42,985 bases of DNA from Chloroflexota bacterium (GCA_011523515.1 WTGO01000042.1:1-42985), one strand, 5' to 3'; positions 1-8,391 are shown, numbered from the stretch's first letter. Notes: generated from the sequence alone by a model not told the origin. Made by a program: numbers and translations.

Positions 1-25
1 AGACTTGATGGGGCGATGGCAACCC

Positions 26-286
26 TCATCCACTAATTATCGGACAAGCCTTATACATTAAGCGAGTGACTTCTTCAACACCGTCAGTGAATTCCTCAAG
101 ATCTTCATCCAACTTTCTCTTCACACGAATGGCGGTTCCTAATCGCTTTCTTTCTCTTGATTCCAGTGCCTCTGATGCCTTTTCCAAATTCTCTCCTAGC
201 GTCAAGTACTCCTCTCGGACTTCGCCAAGAATAGCGGCCATGTCATTAACCGCTTCTCGAGCATCTGTTACGCTTTCGTGAAACAT
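26..286 (-). CDS. Small helical (coiled-coil-like) protein of unknown function
   Basis: A complete 86-residue reading frame. The ATG at 286 is preceded by a strong ribosome-binding site (GGAGG, 4 nt spacing), which is the main reason to believe in this gene. The protein is almost all charged, heptad-like helix (LGENLEKASEALESRERKRL region, then KRKLDEDLEEFTDGVEEVTRL) with a short hydrophobic C-terminus (YKACPIISG). It has no signal peptide and no recognised domain. A plausible promoter lies upstream (332-360). I do not recognise the family. A role as a small structural or partner protein would be guesswork. Confidence 0.6.
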   Translation of the reverse strand: MFHESVTDAREAVNDMAAILGEVREEYLTLGENLEKASEALESRERKRLGTAIRVKRKLDEDLEEFTDGVEEVTRLMYKACPIISG

Positions 287-331
287 ACTGCCTCCAAAGA
301 TACCAAGTAAGAGTCCCTGTCGATTAGCCCG

Positions 332-360
332 ATTCTACAGAGAAATGGAAGAGGTCGCAA
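332..360 (-). promoter_or_regulatory. Candidate sigma-70 promoter for the small helical gene
   Basis: Read on the minus strand, -35 TTGCGA (355-360) and -10 TAGAAT (332-337) are separated by 17 bp. It lies about 45 nt upstream of the ATG at 286. The match was made by eye. Confidence 0.4.
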
Positions 361-400
361 GCAACCTGAATTCCGCATTCGCAGATCTGAGAAGTAGTCC

Positions 401-429
401 TTGACAAGCAAACAAATGTTCTATAAACT
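401..429 (+). promoter_or_regulatory. Candidate promoter overlapping the start of the radical SAM gene
   Basis: A consensus -35 TTGACA (401-406) is followed by TATAAA (422-427, 15 bp spacer) or TAAACT (424-429, 17 bp spacer). Either -10 would put the transcription start within a few bases of the ATG at 436, suggesting a leaderless or nearly leaderless mRNA. Confidence 0.45.
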
Positions 430-435
430 GGAGAC

Positions 436-1599
436 ATGGCTGGCAGACTTGTCTCCGAAACCCTGACCAAACTCTCGCAAATGGGCGATGTCACCCTGCA
501 CGAACCCGCAGGTGACAGCCCGCAAGCCGAGCGCGCCCGCCGCAGGCGAAAACAAGAGTTCAACTTCAGCGACTGCATCGCCAGTTTGCAGACGCCGCGC
601 GGACCCAAGCCCGTACTCAAAACGATGATGACCACCGCCTGCGAGCGCAACTGTCATTACTGTGTCTTCCGCGCCGGGCGGGCCAAAACCAAGCGCGTGA
701 CCTTCCAGCCCGACGAGATGGCTTCCGCCTTCGACACCCTGGAAAATGCTGGCAAGGTCGACGGCCTCTTTCTTTCTTCCGGCATCATCAAAGGTTCGGT
801 CACCACCCAGGACAAGATCATTGATACCGCCGATATCATCCGCAACCGCCAGGGCTACCGTGGCTACATCCACCTCAAAATCATGCCAGGCATCGAATAT
901 GATCAACTCTATCGCTCCATGCAGCTGGCGGATCGCATCTCGGTCAATCTGGAAGCGCCGACTACCGCGCGCCTGACCGCCCTGGCGCCCAAGAAAATCT
1001 TCGTCGAAGAATTGGTCCAGATGCTGCAATGGGCGCAGCAGATCCGCCACAATCACCAGAATCAGCGCCTGGCCAGCAGCGTCACGCAATTCGTCGTCGG
1101 CGCTGTGGGCGACACCGACCTCGAACTGCTTTCGATGAGCGACAAACTCTACAGCCAGGCCAAACTGGCGCGGGTCTACTACTCCGCCTTTTCGCCGGTT
1201 CCAGGTACCCCGTTCGAAGGGCTGCCGCCTACAGAAGCCATCCGCGAATTCCGCCTGTATCAGTCCAGCTTCCTGCTGCGCGATTACCGCTGGGATGTGG
1301 AAGAATTGCCTTTTCTGCGCGATGGCAACCTGCGCACCGATGTCGACCCCAAGCAAGCCTGGGCTGATGTTCACTTGCTTCACCAGCCGATCGAAATCAT
1401 GCAGGCCGAGCGCGAGCGGCTACTGCGCGTGCCCGGGATTGGCCCTATCAGCGCGGACGCCATCATCCGCGCGCGGCGGCGCGGCAGCTTGTCCGAGCTA
1501 ATCCACCTCAAGCAGATCGGCATCCGCACGCCGCACAAAATGGCAAAGTACATCCTGCTAAACGGCCGCCAGCCCACGCGCCAGCTCAACCTGTTTTGA
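436..1599 (+). CDS. Radical SAM protein with C-terminal helix-hairpin-helix (putative DNA modification/repair type)
   Basis: A 387-residue protein. A CxxxCxxC motif at residues 69-76 (ACERNCHYC) would bind the 4Fe-4S cluster that cleaves S-adenosylmethionine. The C-terminus (about 329-365, LLRVPGIGPISADAIIRARR) is a helix-hairpin-helix of the kind that binds DNA non-specifically. This arrangement matches the 'putative DNA modification/repair radical SAM protein' family, which elsewhere is often next to a uracil-DNA-glycosylase-like partner. No partner is seen in this window. GGAG lies only 2 nt from the ATG, too close for a normal ribosome-binding site; an internal Met at residue 16 is the alternative start. 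The substrate is unknown. Confidence 0.85.
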   Translation: MAGRLVSETLTKLSQMGDVTLHEPAGDSPQAERARRRRKQEFNFSDCIASLQTPRGPKPVLKTMMTTACERNCHYCVFRAGRAKTKRVTFQPDEMASAFDTLENAGKVDGLFLSSGIIKGSVTTQDKIIDTADIIRNRQGYRGYIHLKIMPGIEYDQLYRSMQLADRISVNLEAPTTARLTALAPKKIFVEELVQMLQWAQQIRHNHQNQRLASSVTQFVVGAVGDTDLELLSMSDKLYSQAKLARVYYSAFSPVPGTPFEGLPPTEAIREFRLYQSSFLLRDYRWDVEELPFLRDGNLRTDVDPKQAWADVHLLHQPIEIMQAERERLLRVPGIGPISADAIIRARRRGSLSELIHLKQIGIRTPHKMAKYILLNGRQPTRQLNLF

Positions 1600-1602
1600 G
1601 AC

Positions 1603-1620
1603 GGCGGCGCCATGGCCGCC
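1603..1620 (+). terminator. Short hairpin just after the radical SAM stop
   Basis: GGCGGC (1603-1608) and GCCGCC (1615-1620) form a perfect 6-bp stem with a 6-nt loop, starting 3 nt after the TGA. There is no T-run, so it is not a classical intrinsic terminator. Confidence 0.25.
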
Positions 1621-1636
1621 AAGCCAGCCGATTCTG

Positions 1637-1665
1637 TTGAAATCCGTCCCGCGCTTCGCTACAAT
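1637..1665 (+). promoter_or_regulatory. Candidate promoter of the ABC sugar-transport operon
   Basis: -35 TTGAAA (1637-1642) and -10 TACAAT (1660-1665) are separated by 17 bp, about 50 nt upstream of the binding-protein ATG. A good match to the vegetative consensus, read by eye. Confidence 0.5.
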
Positions 1666-1714
1666 CTGCGCTGCTATTTGTTTCCGAAGATGTCAGATTA
1701 AAGGAGCTAGTTTT

Positions 1715-3055
1715 ATGAATCGCGCAATTCGAGTTTTAATCGTACTCAGCATTCTTGCCGCGCTGGGCATCGGTATAACCGCCCAGGGCGACTACGCCGA
1801 AGGCACGGAAATCAGTCTGCTGCAATGGAGCCATTTCGTGCCGCGCTACGACGAATGGTTTGATGGCTACGCCGCCGAATGGGGTGAATCCAATGGCGTC
1901 GGCGTGACCGTTGATCACGTCAATTTCACCGAGTTGTTCTCCACCCTCTCGGCTGAGATTGACGCCGGCGCGGGCCACAGCATCGTCGAAGTCCTCTTCT
2001 CGCCCGCTTCCTTCATCGACGGTTTGCACGATCTGCGAGACATCAACGAAGCCGCCGCCGAGATGTACGGCGAGCGCGCCAGCACCTGCTCGGCCGCCTC
2101 CTATCTGCCGGTCGTTGATACCTGGTATGCCTATACCCACGGCTACGTGCCCGATCCCGGCGACTACGACATCGCCCTCTGGACCGACGCCGGCTATCCC
2201 GATGGTCCCAAGACTTATGACGATCTGCTTGAAGGCGGGCGCGCCATCTATGAAGCCACCGGCATTCCCGTCGGCATCGGCATGAGCCCCGAGCTCGACA
2301 GCCGCATGGCCAATCGCGCCGCCATCTGGAGCTTCGGCGGCAGCGTCCAGGACGAAGACGAAAATGTCGTGCTCAACAGCGAAGAGACCATCACCGCCGT
2401 CAAATATCTGGCGCAGCTGCAGAACGAAGCCATGACCGACGAAGTCTTTGGCTGGACCGCCGCCAGCAACAATCAGGGTCTGATCGCCGGCGAACTGAGC
2501 TACATCCTCAACTCAAATTCGGCATATCGCAGCTTGCAGAAAATCGACGAAGCGGCCGCGGCCAACATCGGCTTCACCTCCGCGCTTGAGGGTCCCGCCG
2601 GGGCCTACGCCTCCTCTCACGTTTGGCAAATCTACGTGATTCCCGAATATGTCGAGGGTGACGAGCTGGCGGCCGCCAAGCAATTCATCCTGGACCACAC
2701 CGCGAATTACAGCGAAGCGACCTACTACAGCGAGCTTTACAATTTCCCCTGCCTGGCCAGCACAGTGCCGGAGCTGGACGGCTGGCTGGAAGAAGACCCC
2801 TGGGGCTCGTCACCTCCGAATAAGTTCGAAGTCCTGAAGACGGTCAACGACTGGTCGGTTCACCTCGGTTTCCCGGGCGTCACCAACCCGGCCATCAGCC
2901 AGGTTTTCGCCGAGAGCGTCATCCCCAATATGGTGGCGCAAGTCGCCTTGGGTGAGCTTTCCGCCGAAGATGCGGTCGCCGCGGCGCATGAACGCGTCGA
3001 GGAGATCTTCAGCGAATGGCGCGCGCGTGGCATGGTCGGCGGCGGCGATATGTAA
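1715..3055 (+). CDS. Extracellular solute-binding protein of a carbohydrate-type ABC importer
   Basis: 446 residues, starting at the ATG at 1715, which has AAAGGAG 8 nt upstream; the frame is open further upstream but lacks a better start. An N-terminal Arg followed by a hydrophobic stretch (residues 5-23) is a signal peptide; there is no lipobox Cys. The mature protein (ISLLQWSHFVPRYDEWFDGY..., later GELSYILNSNSAYRSL and FPGVTNPAISQVFAESVIPNM) has the look of family-1 sugar-binding proteins. It is first in an order of binding protein, ATPase and two permeases. It would capture substrate outside the membrane and deliver it to the permeases. The actual substrate cannot be read from sequence; sugars or glycerol-phosphate-like compounds are the usual range. 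Confidence 0.85.
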   Translation: MNRAIRVLIVLSILAALGIGITAQGDYAEGTEISLLQWSHFVPRYDEWFDGYAAEWGESNGVGVTVDHVNFTELFSTLSAEIDAGAGHSIVEVLFSPASFIDGLHDLRDINEAAAEMYGERASTCSAASYLPVVDTWYAYTHGYVPDPGDYDIALWTDAGYPDGPKTYDDLLEGGRAIYEATGIPVGIGMSPELDSRMANRAAIWSFGGSVQDEDENVVLNSEETITAVKYLAQLQNEAMTDEVFGWTAASNNQGLIAGELSYILNSNSAYRSLQKIDEAAAANIGFTSALEGPAGAYASSHVWQIYVIPEYVEGDELAAAKQFILDHTANYSEATYYSELYNFPCLASTVPELDGWLEEDPWGSSPPNKFEVLKTVNDWSVHLGFPGVTNPAISQVFAESVIPNMVAQVALGELSAEDAVAAAHERVEEIFSEWRARGMVGGGDM

Positions 3056-3125
3056 GGCGCTTGCCCTGGCCTACACATTACCGCTGAATTGCCGTTAAGT
3101 CGCATCGCGTAAGCGTAGCCGCAAC

Positions 3126-3150
3126 GGGTCAGCCACCGGCTGACCCCTAC
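3126..3150 (-). repeat. GTAGGGGC-family hairpin repeat, copy 1 (inverted)
   Basis: GGGTCAGCC (3126-3134), ACC, GGCTGACCC (3138-3146), followed by CTAC. This is a perfect 9-bp stem with a 3-nt loop, in reverse orientation to copy 2. It lies between the binding-protein and ATPase genes. Confidence 0.75.
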
Positions 3151-3173
3151 ACACATCAAATGAACTGAGAATA

Positions 3174-3198
3174 GTAGGGGCGACCCGATGGGTCGCCC
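3174..3198 (+). repeat. GTAGGGGC-family hairpin repeat, copy 2
   Basis: GTAGGGGCGACCC, GAT, GGGTCGCCC. The 9-bp stem (3178-3186 with 3190-3198) is perfect. It faces copy 1 across a 23-bp spacer, so the pair forms a larger inverted arrangement in the transport operon. Confidence 0.8.
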
Positions 3199-3228
3199 AT
3201 TGAAATCACAGACTATGGAATCTCTTTT

Positions 3229-4281
3229 ATGAGCCTGGTCCAAATCAGCGGACTCAAGAAATATTTTGATTCGGTGCAGGCCGTCGACGGCGTCGACCTG
3301 GAGATTGAACAGGGCGAATTCCTGGTCATCCTGGGGCCCTCCGGCTGCGGCAAGACCACGCTCATGCGAATGATCGCCGGCCTGGAAAAACCCACCGCCG
3401 GGCGGGTCGGCATCGGCGGCGCTGATGTAACCGCGCTTCCACCACGTAAACGCGGCGTCTCCATGGTCTTCCAGAGCTACGCCCTCTACCCGCACATGAA
3501 CGTTTTCAACAATATCGCCTTTCCCCTGCGGGCGCAGCGTCGCGAGAAGAAATTCGATAAGCGCGCCATCCGCGAAAAGGTCGAGAACACCGCCCGTTTG
3601 CTGGAGATCGACATGCTGCTCGACCGGCGCCCGAGGCAGCTCTCCGGCGGGCAGCGGCAGCGCGTCGCCATCGCCCGCGCCATGGTTACCCAACCCGCTG
3701 TGCTGCTGCTCGACGAACCGCTATCCAATCTCGACGCCAAGCTGCGCGCCAATGCCCGCGACGAGCTGAAAGATTTTCAGCGTTCATCGAATATCACCGC
3801 CGTCTTCGTCACGCACGACCAGATTGAAGCGATGGGACTGGGCGATCGTATTGTCGTCATGTCCGAGGGCAAGATTCAACAAATCGGCACGCCGCAGCAG
3901 ATCTACGACGACCCCGCCAACGAATTCGTCGCCACCTTCCTCGGCTCGCCCAGCATGAACATCCTCTCCGGAGATCGCTACAATTTCGGCTTTCGTCCCG
4001 AACACTTCTTGCCCAAGACCCTCAATGACAACCCGCAGAACGCGCGCATCTTCCATTATTTCGTCAAGCGCGTGGAATACCTGGGTTCGGACCGGCTGGT
4101 TTACGGCTACGTTCAAGGCCATGACAGCCAACTGACTCTGGCGAAAGTGCCCTCTAACGTCCGCGTCTCGCTGGATGTCGATAGCGACTACGAGTTCGCC
4201 GTTCACAACAGCGATATCAAATTCTTCGATCGGCGCAGCGGCATCCGCGTCGCTCAGCAAAACCTGGCCGAGGCGCTCTGA
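3229..4281 (+). CDS. ABC transporter ATP-binding protein (MalK/UgpC type)
   Basis: 350 residues, cytoplasmic ATPase of the importer. All ABC motifs are present in order: Walker A GPSGCGKTT (36-44), Q-loop VFQSYALYP (80-88), signature LSGGQ (138-142), Walker B VLLLDEP (158-164) and the switch His in VFVTHDQ (196). The C-terminal part (from about 245, FGFRPEHFLP) corresponds to the regulatory/TOBE region of the MalK class. The stop overlaps the next ATG (TGATG at 4281), so it is translationally coupled to the permeases. It sits 173 bp after the binding-protein gene, with two hairpin repeats in between. No strong ribosome-binding site is seen before the ATG at 3229. Confidence 0.92.
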   Translation: MSLVQISGLKKYFDSVQAVDGVDLEIEQGEFLVILGPSGCGKTTLMRMIAGLEKPTAGRVGIGGADVTALPPRKRGVSMVFQSYALYPHMNVFNNIAFPLRAQRREKKFDKRAIREKVENTARLLEIDMLLDRRPRQLSGGQRQRVAIARAMVTQPAVLLLDEPLSNLDAKLRANARDELKDFQRSSNITAVFVTHDQIEAMGLGDRIVVMSEGKIQQIGTPQQIYDDPANEFVATFLGSPSMNILSGDRYNFGFRPEHFLPKTLNDNPQNARIFHYFVKRVEYLGSDRLVYGYVQGHDSQLTLAKVPSNVRVSLDVDSDYEFAVHNSDIKFFDRRSGIRVAQQNLAEAL

Positions 4282-5207
4282 TGGCGAACCTGGCGCTGCC
4301 AGCCTTTCCTCTCGACAATCGTCGTGTCGTCGGCATATTATTCCTGGCGCCGGCGCTGCTTTACATTTTGCTGCTGGTCGGCTTCCCGTTTCTGCTGGCC
4401 ATCGCCTTTGGTTTCTCCGATGTCACAGTCGGCAACACCGATCTCAGTTTCGTCGGCCTGCGCAACTTTGAAGCGGTCTGGGAGAACGCAATCTTCAGGC
4501 AAGTCTTCGAAACCACCATCCGCTTCACACTGGTATCACAAGTCTTCATTCTGCTCTTCGCCAATATCCTGGCCATCATCTTCACTCAAGATTTCACGGG
4601 CAAATGGTTTGCGCGCTTCATCTTCATCTTGCCTTGGGCCACGCCGGTTTCGCTGGCGATGATCGGCTGGCTCTGGATGCTCGACACCAAGTACAGCCCC
4701 ATCGACTATCTGCTGCTGCAGACCGGCTTCCTCGGTCCCGGCGGCCTCCTGAGCAAAGACCGCAACCTCTTCTGGCTGGCCTCGCCCGATCTGGCGCAGA
4801 TCAGCGTCATCTTTGTGCAAGTCTGGCGCATGACGCCCTTGGCCACGGTGATCCTGATGGCCGGCCTCTCGTCCATCCCGACCGATATCCTCGACCAAGC
4901 CGAAGTCGACGGCTCACGCTTTATGCGCACCTTGCTGCAAATCAAACTGCCGCTGATCCTGCCCATCATGGTCATCGCCCTGCTCTTCAGCATGATAACC
5001 ATGTTCGGCGATATGACCGTCGTCTACGTGCTGACGCGCGGCGGCCCCGTCGACTACACACGCGTACTGGGCTTGTATTCCTTCCAGGTCGGCATAGAAG
5101 GCGGCAACCTGGCGCAGGGCGCGGCCATCTCGCTTTTCGCCTTCCCGCTGCTGCTGGCGATGGCGATTTTTATGCTGCGCACCGCCAGCCGATCCGAGGT
5201 GCGCTGA
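4281..5207 (+). CDS. ABC transporter permease (MalF-type)
   Basis: 308 residues with about six hydrophobic membrane segments, beginning VGILFLAPALLYILLLVGFP. The cytoplasmic coupling (EAA) loop is visible as ILDQAEVDGSRFMRTLLQIK followed by LPLILPIM, the conserved contact with the ATPase. It forms the membrane channel together with the next gene. Both ends overlap neighbours by one base (TGATG at 4281 and again at 5207), so the three genes are tightly coupled in one operon. Confidence 0.9.
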   Translation: MANLALPAFPLDNRRVVGILFLAPALLYILLLVGFPFLLAIAFGFSDVTVGNTDLSFVGLRNFEAVWENAIFRQVFETTIRFTLVSQVFILLFANILAIIFTQDFTGKWFARFIFILPWATPVSLAMIGWLWMLDTKYSPIDYLLLQTGFLGPGGLLSKDRNLFWLASPDLAQISVIFVQVWRMTPLATVILMAGLSSIPTDILDQAEVDGSRFMRTLLQIKLPLILPIMVIALLFSMITMFGDMTVVYVLTRGGPVDYTRVLGLYSFQVGIEGGNLAQGAAISLFAFPLLLAMAIFMLRTASRSEVR

Positions 5208-6160
5208 TGGCTTTGCTGACCTGGATACTCACCAACTTCTGGGCGCTGCTGCTGTTCCTGCTCGTTCTGCTGGTCGGCCTGCGCATCGCCTGGCGCATCC
5301 GCAAATATGGCGCCACGCGCGAAGAATTCTCATATATCCTGCGCCGTTCGCCATTCTACTTCGTCGTGCTGGTCTTCTGCTTCTTCGCCCTCTCGCCCTT
5401 CCTGATCATGTTCTTGCACACCTTCAAGACCGACGGCGATCTCTACCGCCGGCCGCAACCCTTTATCTTCCGCCAAGAGCCCACCATCGAACATCTAGAC
5501 GCCCTCTTCAATAACACCGCCTACCTCGACTTCATCCGCAATTCTGTGGTTGTCGGCGTCGCCGTCGTCATCATCACCCTGGCGCTTTCGCTGCCTGCGG
5601 CTTACGCTTTGGCGCGGCTGACCGGACGCTGGGGCGAGCGCGCCGGCATATTGATGTTCCTGGTCTATCTAGTACCGCCGACGCTGCTCTTCATTCCCAT
5701 GTTCCGCATCGTCGTGCTGCTAGGGCTGAAAGATAGCCCAATGGCGCTGATCGTCGTTTACCCTACCTTCACTGTGCCCTTCAGCATGTGGCTGTTGCAG
5801 GGCTTCTTCAAAGCCGTCCCCCCGGAACTCGAAGAGGCCGCGCTGGTGGACGGCTACAACCGCGTGGAAGCCTTCCTGCGCGTGGTCTTGCCGCTGTCGT
5901 TGCCCGGCATCATCTCAACGGTCGTCTTCACCTTCACCTTAACCTTGCACGAGTTCATTTACGGCCTGGTCTTCATCGCCAATACTCGACAGCGCACACT
6001 CAGCGTCGGCGTTCCTACCGAACTTATCCTGGGCGATGTCTATTTCTGGCAGCCGCTGCTCGCCGCCGCCTTAATCATCGCCATCCCGGTCGGCTTGGCT
6101 TACAACCTTTTCCTTGACAGCCTGGTGCAAGGCTTTACTATGGGCGCTGTCAAAGGCTAA
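5207..6160 (+). CDS. ABC transporter permease (MalG-type)
   Basis: 317 residues from the ATG at 5207, which overlaps the upstream stop. The EAA loop reads LEEAALVDGYNRVEAFLRVV followed by LPLSLPGI, typical of MalG-class permeases. There is an extra hydrophobic segment at the very N-terminus (residues 8-26, NFWALLLFLLVLLVGLRIA) before the usual first membrane helix, so about seven segments are predicted where six are standard. It is the last gene of the importer operon. A longer upstream frame exists but overlaps the first permease completely and is not real. Confidence 0.9.
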   Translation: MALLTWILTNFWALLLFLLVLLVGLRIAWRIRKYGATREEFSYILRRSPFYFVVLVFCFFALSPFLIMFLHTFKTDGDLYRRPQPFIFRQEPTIEHLDALFNNTAYLDFIRNSVVVGVAVVIITLALSLPAAYALARLTGRWGERAGILMFLVYLVPPTLLFIPMFRIVVLLGLKDSPMALIVVYPTFTVPFSMWLLQGFFKAVPPELEEAALVDGYNRVEAFLRVVLPLSLPGIISTVVFTFTLTLHEFIYGLVFIANTRQRTLSVGVPTELILGDVYFWQPLLAAALIIAIPVGLAYNLFLDSLVQGFTMGAVKG

Positions 6161-6187
6161 ACAATTGCAGATTCACAATATCGAATT

Positions 6188-6212
6188 GTAGGGGCGGCCC
6201 GGTGGGTCGCCC
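6188..6212 (+). repeat. GTAGGGGC-family hairpin repeat, copy 3
   Basis: GTAGGGGCGGCCC, GGT, GGGTCGCCC. A 9-bp stem (6192-6200 with 6204-6212) with one G:T pair. It lies just after the permease gene and 18 bp before the OsmC start. Confidence 0.75.
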
Positions 6213-6230
6213 GTAGGTAAGGAGACCGCC

Positions 6231-6629
6231 ATGCCCGCAATTACCGTACACCTCAACCAGGTCGACGACGCCACCACCGCCGCGCAGATTCGCAATCACG
6301 CCATCGACATCGACCGGCCCCAAGCCAAAGGCGGGCGCGATAAAGGCGCCATGGGCGGCGAGCTGTTGCTGGCGTCTTTGGGCGGCTGCTTCAACAGCAA
6401 TCTGCTGGCCGCCGTCCGCGCCCGCGATCTGGATATTGACGATATCGCCATTGAAGTCAGCGGTGAACTGGCAGAAGCGCCGGCGCGCTTCTCATCCATC
6501 GACATGATCGTCACATCCGCCTTCGCCGACCGCGCTGAATTCGAGAAGCTGGTGCTTATGAGCGAGCGCGCCTGCATCGTCGCCAACACGCTAAAGGGCT
6601 CGGTCGATCTCAAGGTCTCCGTCGGCTGA
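6231..6629 (+). CDS. OsmC-family (Ohr/OsmC) peroxide-defence-type protein
   Basis: 132 residues. Start ATG has AAGGAG 6 nt upstream. OsmC/Ohr proteins reduce organic hydroperoxides using two cysteines; both candidate cysteines are present, in LLASLGGCFNSNLLAA (residue about 51) and in SERACIVANTLKGSV (near residue 112). The second Cys-containing helix and the terminal VDLKVSV strand fit the fold. It is coupled to the Nudix gene through a TGATG overlap at 6629, so the two probably share an mRNA. The exact substrate is not determinable. Confidence 0.85.
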   Translation: MPAITVHLNQVDDATTAAQIRNHAIDIDRPQAKGGRDKGAMGGELLLASLGGCFNSNLLAAVRARDLDIDDIAIEVSGELAEAPARFSSIDMIVTSAFADRAEFEKLVLMSERACIVANTLKGSVDLKVSVG

Positions 6630-7120
6630 TGCCGATTTCGGCCTACATCGCAAATATCCGCGCCAAAATCGGCCATGACTTGCTGCTGCTGCCGGGCGTG
6701 ACCGCGGTAGTCGTCAATGCGCGCGATGAGGTCCTGCTGCAGCTTCGCCGCGACACCAAAACCTGGGCGCCACCGAGCGGCGGGGTAGAGCCAGGCGAAA
6801 CAGCAGCCGATACCGCCATCCGCGAGGTGTTTGAGGAGACTCGTATTTCGATTCTACCGGAGCGCGTAGTGGCTGTGTTATCGGGCCGCGACTATGTCGT
6901 GACCTACCCCAACGGCGACCAAATGGCGACAGTGACGACCGTCTTCCGCTGTCGGCCGACTGAAGCCGCCGCGCCGCGCGTCAATGATGACGAATCACTC
7001 GATATTCGCTTTTTCCACGCTGAGGACTTGCCCGAAAACATGCTGCCGCGCCACCAGCGCATAATCGCGCTGGCGCTGAGAGAAGAAGCCAAACCCTACT
7101 TCGACCCGCCGTCGGCGTAA
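6629..7120 (+). CDS. Nudix hydrolase
   Basis: 163 residues. The Nudix box is at residues 51-73 (GGVEPGETAADTAIREVFEE, then TRI); it carries the metal-binding REVFEE core, but the consensus Gly near the end of the box is Arg. Members hydrolyse nucleoside diphosphates linked to other moieties, and the target cannot be told from sequence. Its start overlaps the OsmC stop. Its last 25 bp overlap the 3' end of the convergent FAD oxidoreductase gene. Confidence 0.85.
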   Translation: MPISAYIANIRAKIGHDLLLLPGVTAVVVNARDEVLLQLRRDTKTWAPPSGGVEPGETAADTAIREVFEETRISILPERVVAVLSGRDYVVTYPNGDQMATVTTVFRCRPTEAAAPRVNDDESLDIRFFHAEDLPENMLPRHQRIIALALREEAKPYFDPPSA

Positions 7121-8301
7121 ATCGCTCGAAAGTCCTCTCGATTTAGATCGCTGCGCCATTCGTCGGTCGCGCAGAGCAGCGCGCCGATCCGTCCAATTTC
7201 ATCCGACGACTTGGCGCCCATGCCATTGCCGGCAGTTGTCACGTACAGCCGGCCCGCTTCCAACTCGTCAATATAGGGATTCCCATGCGCCGAATAGGTG
7301 ATCAGGCAAGGCGCCGTCTGATACGCCAGCGCATTCAAGCCCGGGATCATCCGCTGCAGCGCCGCTTTCAGATCGGCGGCTGTGAGGGCGTTTCCCGCGC
7401 TTTGGAACCAAGGCGCCAGCTCGCGATCATCTTCGGTGGCGTCAAAAAACTGCTCGTTGCGGCCGCTCGGCCCCAGCTTGATGTATGTCTTGCCATCCGG
7501 GTACAACACCGGCGGCAGCATATACAGTGATTCGACCTCGGGATGATCGAAGGAACTGATGATGGACGGCATGCCGCGCAGCCGTTTGATCTCGTTCGGC
7601 GGCAGTTCCGCCAGCAAAATCGTATGTGACTTGGTCGGCAAATCCAGCTTTCGCTTTAGCAAGATATTGCTGTAACCCCCGGCTGTCAGCAGCGCCTTCC
7701 CGGCGCGCAGCTCGCTGCCTTCACGCGTGCGAATCGACACCCCGTCACCACCAACCTCCAGCGAATCGACAATTTCGCGAATGACCGACGCGCCGCTATT
7801 AGCGGCCGCCTTTAGCTGCGCCTCGATCAACTGGCGCGGGTTGATATAGCCGGCTTCGCCCCTTTCATCCCAGGCGACAAATTCATCCGAGAAGGCGAGA
7901 AAGGGATACTTATTCTGGCAGCCGGCGGCATCGAGGCGCTGGTGCGGCGGCTGATAAACTGCGGCGCAGGCGTCGATATCGGCGACGCGTTCCTCAATAT
8001 CGGTCGCGCGCAAACAGCCAGCGCGATGGTGAAAGATGACGCCGCTTTCCGCTTCGATTGCTGGATAGCGCACGATTGAGTCACGGGCCAGCTGGCCCCA
8101 AAGCGGGCTGGGATCCAGGATGCGCGTGATCCGCCCCTGATCGTAATGACTGGCGAAGACGCCTTGATGTGTCTTGCGGTCGCGCGGCTCCGCCGGGCCA
8201 ATGCCGCATACCTTCATATCCGGGCAACTCAGGGCCAAGTGGCGCAGCGCCGCGCTGCCCATCAAACCATTGCCGATTACCGCTATGTCGTATGTCGCCA
8301 T
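7096..8301 (-). CDS. FAD-dependent amine/amino-acid oxidoreductase (DAO family)
   Basis: 401 residues. The start at 8301 is chosen because AGGAGAAAGG lies just upstream and the dinucleotide-binding motif then sits at the very N-terminus (YDIAVIGNGLMGSAALRHL). The C-terminal region (APCLITYSAHGNPYID, then TTAGNGMGAKSSDEIGRIG) aligns by eye with the sarcosine-oxidase-like group, including a Cys at the place where those enzymes attach FAD covalently. It probably oxidises a secondary amine or amino acid in the cytoplasm. It is distantly similar to the oxidase at 34497-35708. It is transcribed divergently from the lactonase gene. Confidence 0.85.
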   Translation of the reverse strand: MATYDIAVIGNGLMGSAALRHLALSCPDMKVCGIGPAEPRDRKTHQGVFASHYDQGRITRILDPSPLWGQLARDSIVRYPAIEAESGVIFHHRAGCLRATDIEERVADIDACAAVYQPPHQRLDAAGCQNKYPFLAFSDEFVAWDERGEAGYINPRQLIEAQLKAAANSGASVIREIVDSLEVGGDGVSIRTREGSELRAGKALLTAGGYSNILLKRKLDLPTKSHTILLAELPPNEIKRLRGMPSIISSFDHPEVESLYMLPPVLYPDGKTYIKLGPSGRNEQFFDATEDDRELAPWFQSAGNALTAADLKAALQRMIPGLNALAYQTAPCLITYSAHGNPYIDELEAGRLYVTTAGNGMGAKSSDEIGRIGALLCATDEWRSDLNREDFRAIYADGGSK

Positions 8302-8362
8302 GCTCAGCCTTTCTCCTGGACGCGCAGCGCTTGGAATCCGCGCTGAACAAGATGCCGCATCC

Positions 8363-8391
8363 ATTAGAACCGCATGAAAGGCGCGCGTCAA
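8363..8391 (-). promoter_or_regulatory. Candidate promoter of the FAD oxidoreductase gene
   Basis: On the minus strand, -35 TTGACG (8386-8391) and -10 TCTAAT (8363-8368) with a 17-bp spacer, about 60 nt upstream of the chosen start. This supports the start at 8301 rather than the longer frame. Confidence 0.45.

Noticed and set aside
421..1383. Open frame of 320 codons opposite the radical SAM gene.
   Set aside because: Shadow frame; the plus-strand gene has intact CxxxCxxC and helix-hairpin-helix motifs.
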